From assembly GCA_028824125.1 (NCBI GenBank), contig JAPPES010000140.1, positions 112,696-176,695 of the forward strand: 64,000 nucleotides of DNA, given 5' to 3'. The stretch is from Candidatus Poribacteria bacterium. GTDB lineage: Bacteria > Poribacteria > WGA-4E > WGA-3G. Shown here piece after piece: positions 17,925-26,762 of the stretch; the first letter of the stretch is position 1, and each line of letters begins with the position of its first letter. Position numbers and translations under genes: made by a program. The notes under the pieces are model-generated. The model was not told the origin of the DNA. It did not search any database and saw only the letters and a program-made list of their open reading frames with translations.

Positions 17925-18995
17925 TCACGGATGAGCGCGGATTTCTATGAATTTCTGAATAGCATCAACTAACTTCTCAGCGCCAAACCGCACTACATCC
18001 GTTGCAGGCAAACCAGTTTCTGCTTCCGCTGCAGCGATTGCTTGATATGCTTGCTTTTCAGACAGGTCGAAACAATTGAGCGCTAATCCGATCACCTTAG
18101 CTGGCTTTATAGGCGCAGTTAACATCTCATACTGTGCGATCATCTCAGATAAAGATGGCAACGGCACTGTATACCGCGCGACCTCTTTCCGCGAGGGTTG
18201 ATGACAAAATATCATTGCATCAGGCATGCTGCCATGGAGTAGGCTCAATGTCACACCGGAATATCCCGGATGCACCAAAGATCCTTGTCCTTCAACGATG
18301 AGAAGGTCGTGATTTTTCGCGCCTTCAAGGACAATTTGCTCAGCAGCACCAGCGGTGAAGTCAGAGACAACAGCATCAATCGCAATACCCCACCCCCATA
18401 CCATAATACCGTTCTGCCCTGTCGGACAAAATTCAGCATTGAGTTTCCGTGCCTTTGCAGAATTTGTAATCTCTATGCCAGATAACATTTTCCCAACGCG
18501 GCAATCTGAACCAACAGTGAGAATAACAGTCGCATCTACATCCGCAGCTTTACATGTTGCCACAGGTAAATTATCTGGTGGTTTCCTTGCATCCCATAGC
18601 ACTACATTGTGTGCCTCTGCCAACTCAGCCAGTTCAGCATTCTCACTCAGAAAATGGTGGAGTCCGCTCATGACATGTAATCCACTTTTGATCGCTTCAC
18701 GTAGAATTCCACGCCATGCCTCAGGCAACTCACCACCGGGGGGTGCTATACCGATAGCCAACATTGTCGGTTCAAACTGCATTGCCTCAGCAAGATCGCG
18801 AACAACCGGAATTCCTTTGCCGATTTCAATTATTTCACTGACATCTTTTCCCGATTTTGTACTATCAATGACTGCAACAACATTATCAGGCAGATAACGC
18901 ACCAAAACAGTGGCAGTCTTCGATTCAAGAACGCCGAACGATCCTTCAGCAAGAATAGCGATTTTATGTGATTTGGGGTGTAATTGTTTATTCAT
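17925..18995 (-). CDS. DUF1611 family protein (DgcN-like N-acetyltransferase/P-loop fold)
   Basis: The 356-residue protein matches DUF1611: a Rossmann-like N-terminal domain (VVAVIDSTKSGKDV, MLAIGIAPPGG, SGLHHFLSE) and a P-loop-like C-terminal domain (TVGSDCRVGKM, FCPTGQNGIMVWGWGIAIDAVVSDF, LIVEGQGSLVHPGYSGV). One group, DgcN, has been described as a D-glutamate N-acetyltransferase working with an enolase-superfamily partner, DgcA. No such partner is adjacent; the enolase-family gene at 1846 is of a different subgroup. Other family members have no known role, so function stays open. No clear ribosome-binding site. Confidence 0.75.
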   Translation of the reverse strand: MNKQLHPKSHKIAILAEGSFGVLESKTATVLVRYLPDNVVAVIDSTKSGKDVSEIIEIGKGIPVVRDLAEAMQFEPTMLAIGIAPPGGELPEAWRGILREAIKSGLHVMSGLHHFLSENAELAELAEAHNVVLWDARKPPDNLPVATCKAADVDATVILTVGSDCRVGKMLSGIEITNSAKARKLNAEFCPTGQNGIMVWGWGIAIDAVVSDFTAGAAEQIVLEGAKNHDLLIVEGQGSLVHPGYSGVTLSLLHGSMPDAMIFCHQPSRKEVARYTVPLPSLSEMIAQYEMLTAPIKPAKVIGLALNCFDLSEKQAYQAIAAAEAETGLPATDVVRFGAEKLVDAIQKFIEIRAHP

Positions 18996-19092
18996 TTATC
19001 AATAAAATATCACAAATTGAGAGTAATTTCAAGGGAGATATAAAAGAACAAAAAGGTGTGTAAATATTTTAGCATTAACTTATGTCATCTTT

Positions 19093-19192
19093 CTTGTTGG
19101 AGGGCTTTGTCCGCCCGATTTATCCAAATCAACGCCGAATACGCTTTTGGTATTCGGCGGGGTTGAAAACCCCGCCAACAAGGGTAAGAAGT
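19093..19192. repeat. Palindromic repeat (CTTGTTGGAGGG type)
   Basis: Arms CTTGTTGGAGGGCTTT and GAAAACCCCGCCAACAAG flank a GCCGAATACGC...GTATTCGGC hairpin. Related pieces occur near 1696, 50143 and 57765. It lies in the 275-base gap between two divergent genes, just upstream of the rimI promoter. Confidence 0.55.
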
Positions 19193-19234
19193 ATTTTTGT
19201 CAAAAACTTTACATACCCGAACAAAAACACTCTC

Positions 19235-19263
19235 TTGACATCACAAACCCATTATGTTAAAAT
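19235..19263 (+). promoter_or_regulatory. Strong sigma70-type promoter, probably giving a leaderless rimI mRNA
   Basis: TTGACA (19235-19240), 17 bases, TAAAAT (19258-19263). A start point seven bases after the -10 box falls at about 19270, next to the ATG at 19271. Confidence 0.55.
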
Positions 19264-19270
19264 TCCGAAA

Positions 19271-19741
19271 ATGACAATTGAGAAACCTTATCCAGAAATT
19301 ACCTTTGAACGGATGCAACAAAAAGACCTTGAACAGGTGATGGCAATAGAAGAGGAAGCCTTCCCCGATCCCTGGTCTAAATCATTTTTTACACAGGAAC
19401 TTCGGAAAAGAAAAACGTACATACATTTATATATCGTGCGGTTAAATAATGAAGTTATCGGATATATTGTTTTTTATCTCTTCCGGGGTGAAGGACACAT
19501 CATGAATATTGCCGTAACCTCTGAATATAGGCGCCGCGGTGTGGCAAAATATCTACTTGCATCAGCCTTAGAGGTTGTTCGAAAAAATGCGGGGGAAGAA
19601 GTATTTCTTGAAGTTTCTGTCAATAATACTGCAGCACAGGAACTTTACAAGCAATTTGGATTTGAAGTTTACGGTATCCGTAAAAGATACTATAGCAACG
19701 GTGAAGATGCGTACGTCTTGCGAAAAGAGGTGCAACGTTAA
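19271..19741 (+). CDS. rimI: Ribosomal protein S18-alanine N-acetyltransferase-like (RimI)
   Basis: The 156-residue GNAT protein has the usual RimI layout: MQQKDLEQVMAIEEEAFPDPWS at the start, acetyl-CoA loop SEYRRRGVAKYLL, and the C-terminal LEVSVNNTAAQELYKQFGFEVYGIRKRYY with the conserved tyrosine pair. RimI acetylates the N-terminal alanine of S18 and may act on other proteins. I chose the ATG at 19271; the frame is open further upstream to 19082, but that extra stretch is repeat sequence. No ribosome-binding site precedes this ATG, consistent with a leaderless transcript. Confidence 0.88.
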   Translation: MTIEKPYPEITFERMQQKDLEQVMAIEEEAFPDPWSKSFFTQELRKRKTYIHLYIVRLNNEVIGYIVFYLFRGEGHIMNIAVTSEYRRRGVAKYLLASALEVVRKNAGEEVFLEVSVNNTAAQELYKQFGFEVYGIRKRYYSNGEDAYVLRKEVQR

Positions 19742-19804
19742 TCTTCGCAAACTTTGTCAAGACACTCAAGGTCATAAAACTTTCTTACAAAAGAGGTATT
19801 AATT

Positions 19805-20596
19805 ATGAAATTCGATATAGCACGTTCTGCTTTTTTCGCCACACCTTCCGAAGAGACGCTTTCACTTTCAATACGAAGGCAAGAAGCCCGTACTGCTGGT
19901 AGGAACGGCTGGCGAATCATTGAGGAGGAGGTCAATTGGCAGGCAGCTGAAACCGCTATTATTGTCGTTGACATGTGGAATAAACATTGGTCCTGGGGAG
20001 CAACTGAACGCGTCAACATCATGGCACCGAGAATGAATATTGTTCTACAGCGCGCAAGGCAGCAAGGTGTCCAGATAATCCACGCACCTTCTGATACTAT
20101 GGATTTCTACAAGGACCATCCTGCACGTACCGCTATACTTGAGATTCCGAAGGCAGAACCTCCACAGGAACGGGAAATGCCCGATCCACCTCAGCCTGTA
20201 GACGCATCCGATGGTGGGTCAGACACAGGTGAGACACACATGTATGGCGCTTGGCACCGTCAACATCCAGCTATTGAAATCGATAACACGGATGCTATTA
20301 GTGACAACGGACACGAGGTGTACAACCTACTCGCGCACAAAGGAATTCAGAACATTATTATTATGGGCGTGCATACCAATATGTGTGTGCTGGGGCGTTC
20401 CTTTGCTATTAAGCAGATGGTTCGGTGGGGGTTTAACGTTGTATTAGTCCGTGATTTAACTGATGCAATGTATAATCCTTTCAAACCTCCCTATGTGAGC
20501 CATGAAGAAGGTACGCAGTTAGTCGTTCAATATATTGAGAAATTCTGGTGTCCCTCAATTTTGAGTGGTGATCTAACCACCCCTGAACCAGAATAG
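19805..20596 (+). CDS. Isochorismatase-like cysteine hydrolase
   Basis: The 263-residue protein has the isochorismatase-fold core: TAIIVVDMWNKHW with the catalytic aspartate, an extended insertion rich in proline (about 115-150), and IIIMGVHTNMCVLGRSF with the nucleophilic cysteine. The third triad residue, lysine, is not certain from motif reading. Members hydrolyse amides or vinyl ethers, for example nicotinamidase; substrate unknown. It starts 63 bases after rimI and could be cotranscribed. A bidirectional terminator follows. Confidence 0.82.
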   Translation: MKFDIARSAFFATPSEETLSLSIRRQEARTAGRNGWRIIEEEVNWQAAETAIIVVDMWNKHWSWGATERVNIMAPRMNIVLQRARQQGVQIIHAPSDTMDFYKDHPARTAILEIPKAEPPQEREMPDPPQPVDASDGGSDTGETHMYGAWHRQHPAIEIDNTDAISDNGHEVYNLLAHKGIQNIIIMGVHTNMCVLGRSFAIKQMVRWGFNVVLVRDLTDAMYNPFKPPYVSHEEGTQLVVQYIEKFWCPSILSGDLTTPEPE

Positions 20597-20706
20597 CGTC
20601 AAATCCTCAACTGATACGACAGGAAATCGGGCTTTGTGATCACTCAGGTTTTCTTCTTCAAACATGGTGAGGCACAGCGATCTCGCGCTACATCGAGAGA
20701 AGTCAC

Positions 20707-20745
20707 AAAAAAAGCCCACGACACTAAAGCACCGCGAGCTTTTTC
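20707..20745. terminator. Bidirectional intrinsic terminator
   Basis: A-rich arm AAAAAGCCCACG and arm CGCGAGCTTTTTC pair through 12 positions with two G-U type mismatches, giving a stem flanked by A and T runs. It lies between the convergent hydrolase gene (plus) and malectin-like genes (minus). Confidence 0.55.
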
Positions 20746-20750
20746 TTGAA

Positions 20751-20882
20751 TAGGACTTACGCATTTTTTCTTTAAAGTCCCACTGATAAGGGGGATTTAG
20801 GGGGTTAAAAAGACTCAAAACACTGAAATACCGGACTATTTAACCCCCTGCCCCCTTATCAAGGGGTAGTGCGTAAGTCCTG
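20751..20882. repeat. Long palindromic element, family B copy 2
   Basis: Outer arms AGGACTTACGCATT and GTGCGTAAGTCCTG; inner arms GATAAGGGGGATTTAGGGGG and TAACCCCCTGCCCCCTTATC. It ends 17 bases from the stop codon of the malectin-like gene. Confidence 0.8.
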
Positions 20883-20898
20883 CTTGAATATGAATTAA

Positions 20899-21546
20899 TC
20901 ATTGACGATTATTTTTCAACGCACCCCATGTCGTTGTCAACTTAGCTTTTGCATCTACAGCTGTGCTGACACTCGGCACTGCCTCTAAGGCACTGAACAT
21001 GGCGTTTCTATCACTTGCACCCGTTTCCGGGTTCCCGGCGAAATCAAAATCAAGCGTGCCATCAGTGACCTCAATTGCTTCATACTTCTTGATATCTATC
21101 TCGTCTTTACCAGGTGTTACATAGAGCGGTTCAACAATCTCGTCTTCAATGATAATATCAAAACCTCGATTGTTCGGAGACCAATGTTCACCAACAAGAT
21201 AGGTCACATCAAAAGAACCGTTGCCTGTTTTGAATTGGTACTTAACGGTGGCAGGATATTGTGCCCAACTCACAGCGTAGAAAAGCTCAATATCGTAACC
21301 AGCTTCTTGCGCTTGTGCTTTTGCTTCATCAGTCAAATTAGCGACTTCAGCAGTACGTGGAGCTGCTTCAATCCATCCACCCCAGGCCTGGTCGGCTTGT
21401 TGCGCACCGCGCCACACCCGGCCTTTCGAATCGGTAAAGTCGTCCACCTTTCCACCTCTCACACGGTATTCCTCTGCAGAGAGCAAACACGGTACCGCAA
21501 AGACCGCGAGAAAAATCGTTAATGTCAATATACTCAGTAATTTCAT
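20899..21546 (-). CDS. Exported malectin-like protein with C-terminal KLTTTW tag, copy 1
   Basis: The 215-residue protein has a signal peptide (KLLSILTLTIFLAVFAVPCLLSA). Its body resembles a malectin-type carbohydrate-binding domain: FTDSKGRVWRGAQ near the start, VTYLVGEHWSPNNRGFDI then EDEIVEPLYVTP in the middle, and DFDFAGNPETGASDRNAMFSA near the end. It closes with VDAKAKLTTTWGALK, a tag shared with the next gene and the LamG protein. The ATG at 21546 follows GGAGG by 5 bases. It lies 16 bases after its paralogue and probably arose by tandem duplication. Likely a cell-surface or periplasmic binding protein. Confidence 0.78.
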   Translation of the reverse strand: MKLLSILTLTIFLAVFAVPCLLSAEEYRVRGGKVDDFTDSKGRVWRGAQQADQAWGGWIEAAPRTAEVANLTDEAKAQAQEAGYDIELFYAVSWAQYPATVKYQFKTGNGSFDVTYLVGEHWSPNNRGFDIIIEDEIVEPLYVTPGKDEIDIKKYEAIEVTDGTLDFDFAGNPETGASDRNAMFSALEAVPSVSTAVDAKAKLTTTWGALKNNRQ

Positions 21547-21562
21547 ATTTACCTCCGTTATG

Positions 21563-22216
21563 TTAATCTTGTCGTTGCCCTTTAAGAGCACCCCAGGTTG
21601 TGGTTAGTTTCTGTTTCGGATCAACTGCTAATTGTGAGGGGACTACCTCTATCCCACTAAACATCGCGTTGAGATCGCCTTTGCCAGTGTCCCTATTACC
21701 AGCAAATACAAGACTCATCACTTTGTCCTTAACCTCAATGCCTTCATACCGTTTGATGTCTATCTCATCTTTGCCCGGTGTTACATAGAGCGGTTCAACA
21801 ATCTCATCTTCAATGATAATGTCAAAACCTCGATTGTTTGGGGACCAATGCTCACCAACGAGATAGGTTACATCAAAAAGACCTTTACCCGTATTCAAAT
21901 CAACTTTGACGACATCAGGGAACTGTGCCCAACTCACAGCATGGAAGATTACTTCATCGTACCCTTCCTGCTTCGCTAATTTTTTAGCATCAGCCGTGAG
22001 ATTGGCGACCACTGCTGTCCGAGGTAGTTTCTCAATCCAACCACCCCAATCTTGCTTTTCTTTTTGTCCACCGTACCAGATTCGTCCCTTGGAGTCGGTA
22101 AAATCATTTGCTACACCACCAATCACACGAATCTCTTCTTTGGCAGGCATCCCATCAAGGACAAGGCCCGCTACAAATGCGGTACACAAAAGTATTAAGA
22201 ATAATTTTCGTTGCAT
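21563..22216 (-). CDS. Exported malectin-like protein with C-terminal KLTTTW tag, copy 2
   Basis: The 217-residue paralogue of the downstream gene has its own signal peptide (KLFLILLCTAFVAGLVLDG) and the same domain order. The segment from FDVTYLVGEHW to PGKDEIDIK is almost identical in both proteins, while flanks differ more, so that part is under stronger constraint or was converted recently. It ends VDPKQKLTTTWGALK. GGAGG lies 5 bases before the ATG. The pair forms a two-gene operon on the minus strand. Confidence 0.78.
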   Translation of the reverse strand: MQRKLFLILLCTAFVAGLVLDGMPAKEEIRVIGGVANDFTDSKGRIWYGGQKEKQDWGGWIEKLPRTAVVANLTADAKKLAKQEGYDEVIFHAVSWAQFPDVVKVDLNTGKGLFDVTYLVGEHWSPNNRGFDIIIEDEIVEPLYVTPGKDEIDIKRYEGIEVKDKVMSLVFAGNRDTGKGDLNAMFSGIEVVPSQLAVDPKQKLTTTWGALKGQRQD

Positions 22217-22308
22217 TATTTCCTCCGTGAAAAAAATTACTATACAATGCTTCTGAATTTAATCAGAGGAGAATTCTCTTTTGTTAAATTCAGGACTTAC
22301 ACACTTTA

Positions 22309-22692
22309 TCAAATTTTAGTCCTATCCTTGCTCAAGTTTAGAGTTAGAATTCCTAAAATGACATTATGAACTCTAACGGGTTGTATTAATAAATATTGGT
22401 GGGAATATCCCACCTTCTGCAAATAAAATAGCCCGCAACAAAACTCCCCAAGGAAGGTAGAGAGCGCACGGGCGTGATGAACAGATCTACGGTTACTACC
22501 GATATTCGCTTGTTCGTTAGCGAACGTATTATTACAATCGTTAAATTCAGTGAAGGGGGGGGTAAACTTATAGTTAATAAATCGGATAATAGACGAAGGC
22601 ATAGAAGGGGTGGGAATAGACCAAATGTAGTGTTGACTTAGTCTCATTAAGGTCGTTTTTTTTACATTATGGTCACTATTAGTATTTTGCAT
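22309..22692 (-). CDS. Doubtful open frame of 127 residues
   Basis: An ATG at 22692 follows AAGGA at a good distance and the frame stays open for 127 codons, but the composition (many Ser, Asn, Ile; few acidic residues) and lack of any recognisable domain argue against a normal gene. A perfect palindrome GGTGGGAATATCCCACC (22399-22415) lies inside it. It may be the remnant of a gene. The 887-base gap 22217-23103 otherwise holds only repeat pieces. Confidence 0.2.
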   Translation of the reverse strand: MQNTNSDHNVKKTTLMRLSQHYIWSIPTPSMPSSIIRFINYKFTPPFTEFNDCNNTFANEQANIGSNRRSVHHARALSTFLGEFCCGLFYLQKVGYSHQYLLIQPVRVHNVILGILTLNLSKDRTKI

Positions 22693-22890
22693 TTTGTCAT
22701 CCTTTGTAAGGTTTGAGCGTTTATCCCGATACTGACCGGATAACAATTACCCCTCATGTTGCCTAAAATAGACAAAACATTTGTTTTTGCAGAACAAATT
22801 GTATCTATAGTTTCTATTACACAAATTTTCTGAACTCGTTTATAATTATACACAACTTAAAAAAAATGTCAAGAAAAACAAATTATATTT

Positions 22891-22993
22891 AGGATTTACG
22901 CATTCTACTTGTTTTTTTAAGCGTTACTGTATTCGTAGTAGCACAATTTATCGTGCTACTTTTAGAAATGCAGACTCATTTTTGCGTAAGTCC
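22891..22993. repeat. Decayed family B palindrome, copy 4
   Basis: Outer arms AGGATTTACGCATT and TTTTTGCGTAAGTCC remain. The usual inner G/C-run arms are replaced by a GTAGTAGCACAATTTATCGTGCTAC hairpin, with arms AGTAGCACAA and TCGTGCTACT. A stray family B end (CAGGACTTACACAC) lies near 22290. Confidence 0.5.
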
Positions 22994-23103
22994 CGAATTG
23001 TAAGAGAAATCATACAAAATTTCGCAAAAAAAGTCAATCAATTTAAGTTTTTAACATGCAACCGATCCAAAAAAGGTTATGAATGATTATGCAGTTCAGC
23101 ACC

Positions 23104-24747
23104 TCACTCCGCGTTTTCTGTTATAACTAATCTTTGATTCACAGCGATGTTATCCAATGTCTGAACAATACCGCTGGGCCACTTAATAATAATTTTATCA
23201 ACCTTGTTATAGTTTGCGAGTCCAAACTCTACTTCCGGACTGTTCTGTGATAGGTAGCTGCTGCCTGCGGTAACTTCACGAATCTGATGGATATCACCAG
23301 TGATAACCTCAATGCGCGCGCCAATTCCATCACGGTTGCTCTCCACACCAACAGTACGGATATAGATCCAATTTTGTCGATTTCCACCATCATTGCGGAG
23401 TAACCTCGGTTTTTCTCCGTTGTTAACGATTAGCAGATCTAAATCTCCATCTGCATCATAGTCTGCAGCAGCGACACCTCTGCCTACACCCGGTGATTCA
23501 AGTTGTCGGAGGCCTACCTGTTCAGATATATCAGTAAAAGTGCCATCTCCGTTGTTGCGTAACATAACATCTGGCTGACCGTGGGGTTCCCACGACGCAG
23601 GATCAATATGTCCAGCGGAAAAGAATAGATCGAGGTCTGTGTCGTTATCCATATCAAAAAACACCGTTCCCCAACATGTCTTCCCAAGCCCAGACTCAAA
23701 AACACCACTTTGCGCGGAGACATCTGTAAAAGTACCGTCTCCATTATTTCGGTAGAGGACGTTGTTTTCGTCAAGCCAATTTGTGACGAAAAGATCTAAC
23801 TTACCATCGTTGTCATAATCTCCCCAAGCAACACCCATTCCGCTGCGAATATCTCCTGTCCGACTTCTCGCATCGGGTTGGTTCGTATTCGTAAACGTCA
23901 TTTCCCCACCGTTTCGATAGAGAATATTCTGATCAGTGTCATTCGCGAGGTAGATATCTAAATCTCCATCAGTGTCATAGTCTGCTGCGGCGACACCGAG
24001 TGTTAAGTGGAATCCTCCATTGACCTTAGATGCATCAGTAACATCAATGAACCCACCATCCCCTTTATTTACATAAAGGATGTTTGCTTGTCCAAAAAAA
24101 TCGTAAGGAAAGAAAACCTCATCCCCTTGTGGAACTTTGGTGTATTCAATATAGTTGCCCACGTAAAAATCAAGGTAGCCATCGACATCAAAGTCGCCCC
24201 AGGCAATACCTGACCCAAAGCCTGTATGCCCAATTCCTCCCGCACCCGAAGTAAAACGTTTGAACGTTCCATCGCCTCTGTTTAAGTAGAATACATTCGC
24301 TTTATAGTTTGTAACGTAAAAATCTGCATCGCCATCGTTATCATAATCAGCGAAGGCACATCCCATTCCCCAACCTGTGTCACCAACACCCGCGATGTCT
24401 GTCACATCCGTGAACGTTCCATTGCCATTATTTTGGTAAAGCACGTTTTTGGGAAGAATTGCTCCGGGTTCTGGTCTCACTGCAGTGCTATTGACAATAT
24501 ATAGATCAAGCGTGCCATTGTTATCATAATCTCGCCACGCTGCGCCAGAACCCACCAGCGCAGGCACTACACGATGATCTATACCACCAGCATGTATGAA
24601 ATGGATACCTGCTTCTTCGGTAACATCCACAAACTGGATTTCAGCGGTGTATCCGTTCCACATAAGGATTATGTTTGAAAATATTATAATGGTGAAAACA
24701 GTAACATTCCTGTTTAGCATCTGAAGTGCCTTCTTAATCAGAGTCAT
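23104..24747 (-). CDS. FG-GAP/VCBS repeat protein with ASPIC/UnbV C-terminal domain
   Basis: The 547-residue exported protein has an N-terminal hydrophobic segment (VFTIIIFSNIILMWNGYTA) and then a run of FG-GAP/VCBS propeller repeats with calcium-site patterns such as DYDNNGTLDLY, DYDNDGDADFY and DFDVDGYLDFY. The last 80 residues match the ASPIC/UnbV domain (RDGIGARIEVITGD, GSSYLSQNSPEVEFGLA, IIIKWPSGIVQTL). This CRTAC1-like arrangement is common in Planctomycetes and Poribacteria, where its role is unknown. It lies 72 bases after the JAMM gene on the same strand, perhaps by chance rather than as part of the sulfur operon. Confidence 0.88.
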   Translation of the reverse strand: MTLIKKALQMLNRNVTVFTIIIFSNIILMWNGYTAEIQFVDVTEEAGIHFIHAGGIDHRVVPALVGSGAAWRDYDNNGTLDLYIVNSTAVRPEPGAILPKNVLYQNNGNGTFTDVTDIAGVGDTGWGMGCAFADYDNDGDADFYVTNYKANVFYLNRGDGTFKRFTSGAGGIGHTGFGSGIAWGDFDVDGYLDFYVGNYIEYTKVPQGDEVFFPYDFFGQANILYVNKGDGGFIDVTDASKVNGGFHLTLGVAAADYDTDGDLDIYLANDTDQNILYRNGGEMTFTNTNQPDARSRTGDIRSGMGVAWGDYDNDGKLDLFVTNWLDENNVLYRNNGDGTFTDVSAQSGVFESGLGKTCWGTVFFDMDNDTDLDLFFSAGHIDPASWEPHGQPDVMLRNNGDGTFTDISEQVGLRQLESPGVGRGVAAADYDADGDLDLLIVNNGEKPRLLRNDGGNRQNWIYIRTVGVESNRDGIGARIEVITGDIHQIREVTAGSSYLSQNSPEVEFGLANYNKVDKIIIKWPSGIVQTLDNIAVNQRLVITENAE

Positions 24748-24819
24748 TTTCTGACTTTGTTCAGTGTTTAAGTGTAGATTCTACTATAATGGAACTTGGA
24801 AAAATCAGGAAGGATAACC

Positions 24820-25533
24820 TTATTGAACAACATCACCTTCAACAGGTTCAACTTGGACTTGGATATTTTTCAGGTACTCAATGGCGCGTTCAATTTCATC
24901 TGAAGTACCCCGTATTTCTAACATCACCCAGCCCGATTCTTCAGTTACGTTAGCGCGCCGGATATTGGTGATTACTCGAAACTGTTGTCCAATATTGTAA
25001 ACAATAGGCTCAGTGATTTTTTGGGGTGGAAAAGTTAGGCGCACCTTTAAAGAGGTCATTTGAATTGCTCCTGATGGAGTCTTTTGGACTGGAACTTCAA
25101 CAAAATCTGATGTAATTTCATCCCATGCAAAAGCTTTGACAACACGGATTGTGTCTTCGTAGATAGAAATAACGAGGTATACCACGCCTGGATATGCAGG
25201 TTCGTCCCACATCATCGCATCCGATTTATCCTTTTCAGAGAAATAAGCCTCGTGATTCGGGTGTGAATGGTAAAACGCCTTAATCGGACGATGCTCCATT
25301 TCTGCCTCTTTATGAATGGCAATTAAGTCATCGGGGTGCATTAAATATGCTGTGCGCGCATCGCGCGGGTATGCGGCGGGGTCCTCCCGATGCTTTTCAT
25401 TTTGGATATTGCGGCACGGCTTGACAAATTCCTGCGTCCCTGTGTGCAGTATTACACCACAGCATTCCTCAGGAAATTGTGCTTTTGCATGTGCACAAAT
25501 TTCATTTAAAGTTTTCGGTAGTAAAGTAACCAT
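24820..25533 (-). CDS. JAMM/MPN metalloprotease fused to a NIL domain
   Basis: The 237-residue protein combines a JAB1/MPN (JAMM) zinc protease and a NIL ligand-binding domain. The N-terminal part shows the catalytic E in QFPEECCGV, H-x-H-x10-D (HSHPNHEAYFSEKD) and an acidic C. The C-terminal 75 residues (KVRLTFPPQKITEPIVYNIG...GWVMLEIRGTSDEIERAIEYL) match NIL, which is found at the end of methionine transporters and some ferredoxins. Bacterial JAMM proteins next to MoaD-like carriers trim the carrier or its adduct, as Mec does for CysO. Here the adjacent carrier ends GGKNLS, so removing KNLS to expose GG is the likely job. Confidence 0.83.
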   Translation of the reverse strand: MVTLLPKTLNEICAHAKAQFPEECCGVILHTGTQEFVKPCRNIQNEKHREDPAAYPRDARTAYLMHPDDLIAIHKEAEMEHRPIKAFYHSHPNHEAYFSEKDKSDAMMWDEPAYPGVVYLVISIYEDTIRVVKAFAWDEITSDFVEVPVQKTPSGAIQMTSLKVRLTFPPQKITEPIVYNIGQQFRVITNIRRANVTEESGWVMLEIRGTSDEIERAIEYLKNIQVQVEPVEGDVVQ

Positions 25534-25603
25534 ATTGTGAAAAACTTAATGGGTAATCGCACTCAGGCAGATTCTGGATCCGCCCGAATGCGACAATAGT
25601 ATT

Positions 25604-25891
25604 TTAGGAAAGGTTTTTGCCGCCAGCAATGGCAGGAATTATTGATATTTCAGCACCATCGGTGACCGGAGTCGCTTTTCCATCAAGAAATCGGATATCT
25701 TCGTCATTGAGATAGATATTCACAAACCTACGGATGTTTCCACCCTCATCACAAAGACGTTCTTTCATTCCTGGATAATCTGAGTCCAAATTTTCAATGA
25801 TGGTTTCAATATCAGTACCTTCAGTTTTAATCTCCGCGAGATTTTGCGTTAAACGTCTCAGCGGGGTTGGAATACGAACTGTAACAGCCAT
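25604..25891 (-). CDS. MoaD/ThiS/CysO-like sulfur carrier protein with masked C-terminus
   Basis: The 95-residue ubiquitin-fold protein begins VTVRIPTPLRRLT and carries the family pattern LNDEDIRFLDG then DGAEISIIPAIAGG. Sulfur carriers must end in GG to be adenylated and thiocarboxylated; this one continues four residues (KNLS) past GG, so it needs trimming. The neighbouring JAMM protease is the obvious candidate. No E1-like activating enzyme (MoeB/ThiF) is seen in the window. The ATG follows GAGGAGGAAAAT. Cysteine synthesis from a protein thiocarboxylate with the nearby cysK product is the expected pathway. Confidence 0.88.
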   Translation of the reverse strand: MAVTVRIPTPLRRLTQNLAEIKTEGTDIETIIENLDSDYPGMKERLCDEGGNIRRFVNIYLNDEDIRFLDGKATPVTDGAEISIIPAIAGGKNLS

Positions 25892-25978
25892 ATTTTCCTC
25901 CTCTATCGGCTCAGAGTTCTGATGCCGTGCTTTTTGTAATTATGGTAGTGGTAAAGAATTCCACTGTTCTATTTAGTG

Positions 25979-26737
25979 TTAAATGGCGTAATGTAATCCA
26001 CACTCTTTGTTGTTTTCTTCAGTATCTATTCCGTTTTGCCAACGCCATCGCCCCGCTCTTTTGGGTTCACCTGGGCGAATTCGCGTTGTACAAATCATAC
26101 ATCCGAGTGAATCATAATAGTGTCCATGAGCATCCGGTTTAAAGAGCGGATTCACAGGCACATCGTTCTCACGTACAAAATCCCACACCTGTTCGGTTGT
26201 CCAGTGAATTAATGGGCTCACCTTGAGGATAGGATGCGTCTTAGATGAGATGATTTCTGTCTTCTGGAAATTTTGTCGAGTTTCAGATTGATCTCTTCGC
26301 GTGCCAGTAATCCAAACATCTAACGTTTCTAAAAGTTTCTGCATCGGTCTAATTTTTCGGATTTCACAACAATACTTCTGTTTTGCTTTGCTGTCAAAAA
26401 AGAGGTGTTCTCCGTGTTCAGCCACCATATTTTTGACCTCAGTCGTGTCAGGTTGAATGCGTTCAATCTTAATACCGTAGCGTTCTTCAACTTGATCAAA
26501 GAAAGCGTAGGTTTCAGGAAAGAGACGATGTGTGTCTATCGTACACACTCTAAAAGGTAATTTGTTTTCTGCAGCGAGATGTATTTGAACCATGCCCGAC
26601 AACTGCCCACTTGTTACAATAGCTGCTCGATCATTAAACTGCTTAAAGAGACAGAAAAGGATTTCCTGAGGGTCTTTCTTTAAGCTTATTTGCTGCTTCA
26701 ATCTCATCATTGAAACAGTTTCAATTTGAAATGCCAT
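25979..26737 (-). CDS. cysH: Adenylylsulfate (APS)/PAPS reductase
   Basis: The 252-residue protein reduces activated sulfate to sulfite with thioredoxin. It has SGQLSGMV near the start, the CC of KYCCEIRKI, CMIC of SLGCMICT, and the C-terminal ECGLH with the catalytic cysteine. Two cysteine pairs indicate a 4Fe-4S cluster, which favours APS as substrate over PAPS. It lies 25 bases after cysK and 87 before the carrier gene in one operon. The ATP sulfurylase and sulfite reductase are not in this window. Confidence 0.9.
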   Translation of the reverse strand: MAFQIETVSMMRLKQQISLKKDPQEILFCLFKQFNDRAAIVTSGQLSGMVQIHLAAENKLPFRVCTIDTHRLFPETYAFFDQVEERYGIKIERIQPDTTEVKNMVAEHGEHLFFDSKAKQKYCCEIRKIRPMQKLLETLDVWITGTRRDQSETRQNFQKTEIISSKTHPILKVSPLIHWTTEQVWDFVRENDVPVNPLFKPDAHGHYYDSLGCMICTTRIRPGEPKRAGRWRWQNGIDTEENNKECGLHYAI

Positions 26738-26762
26738 TCGCTTTTTCCTGTTTAGACTCCTT

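Noticed and set aside
1846..18995. DgcN/DgcA D-glutamate pathway from the DUF1611 and enolase-family genes
   Set aside because: The two genes are 15 kb apart, and the enolase-family protein has galactonate-dehydratase-like motifs rather than those expected of DgcA.
22309..22692. Open frame with a good ribosome-binding site as a confident gene
   Set aside because: Odd composition, no recognisable domain, and repeat pieces nearby; kept only as a low-confidence entry.
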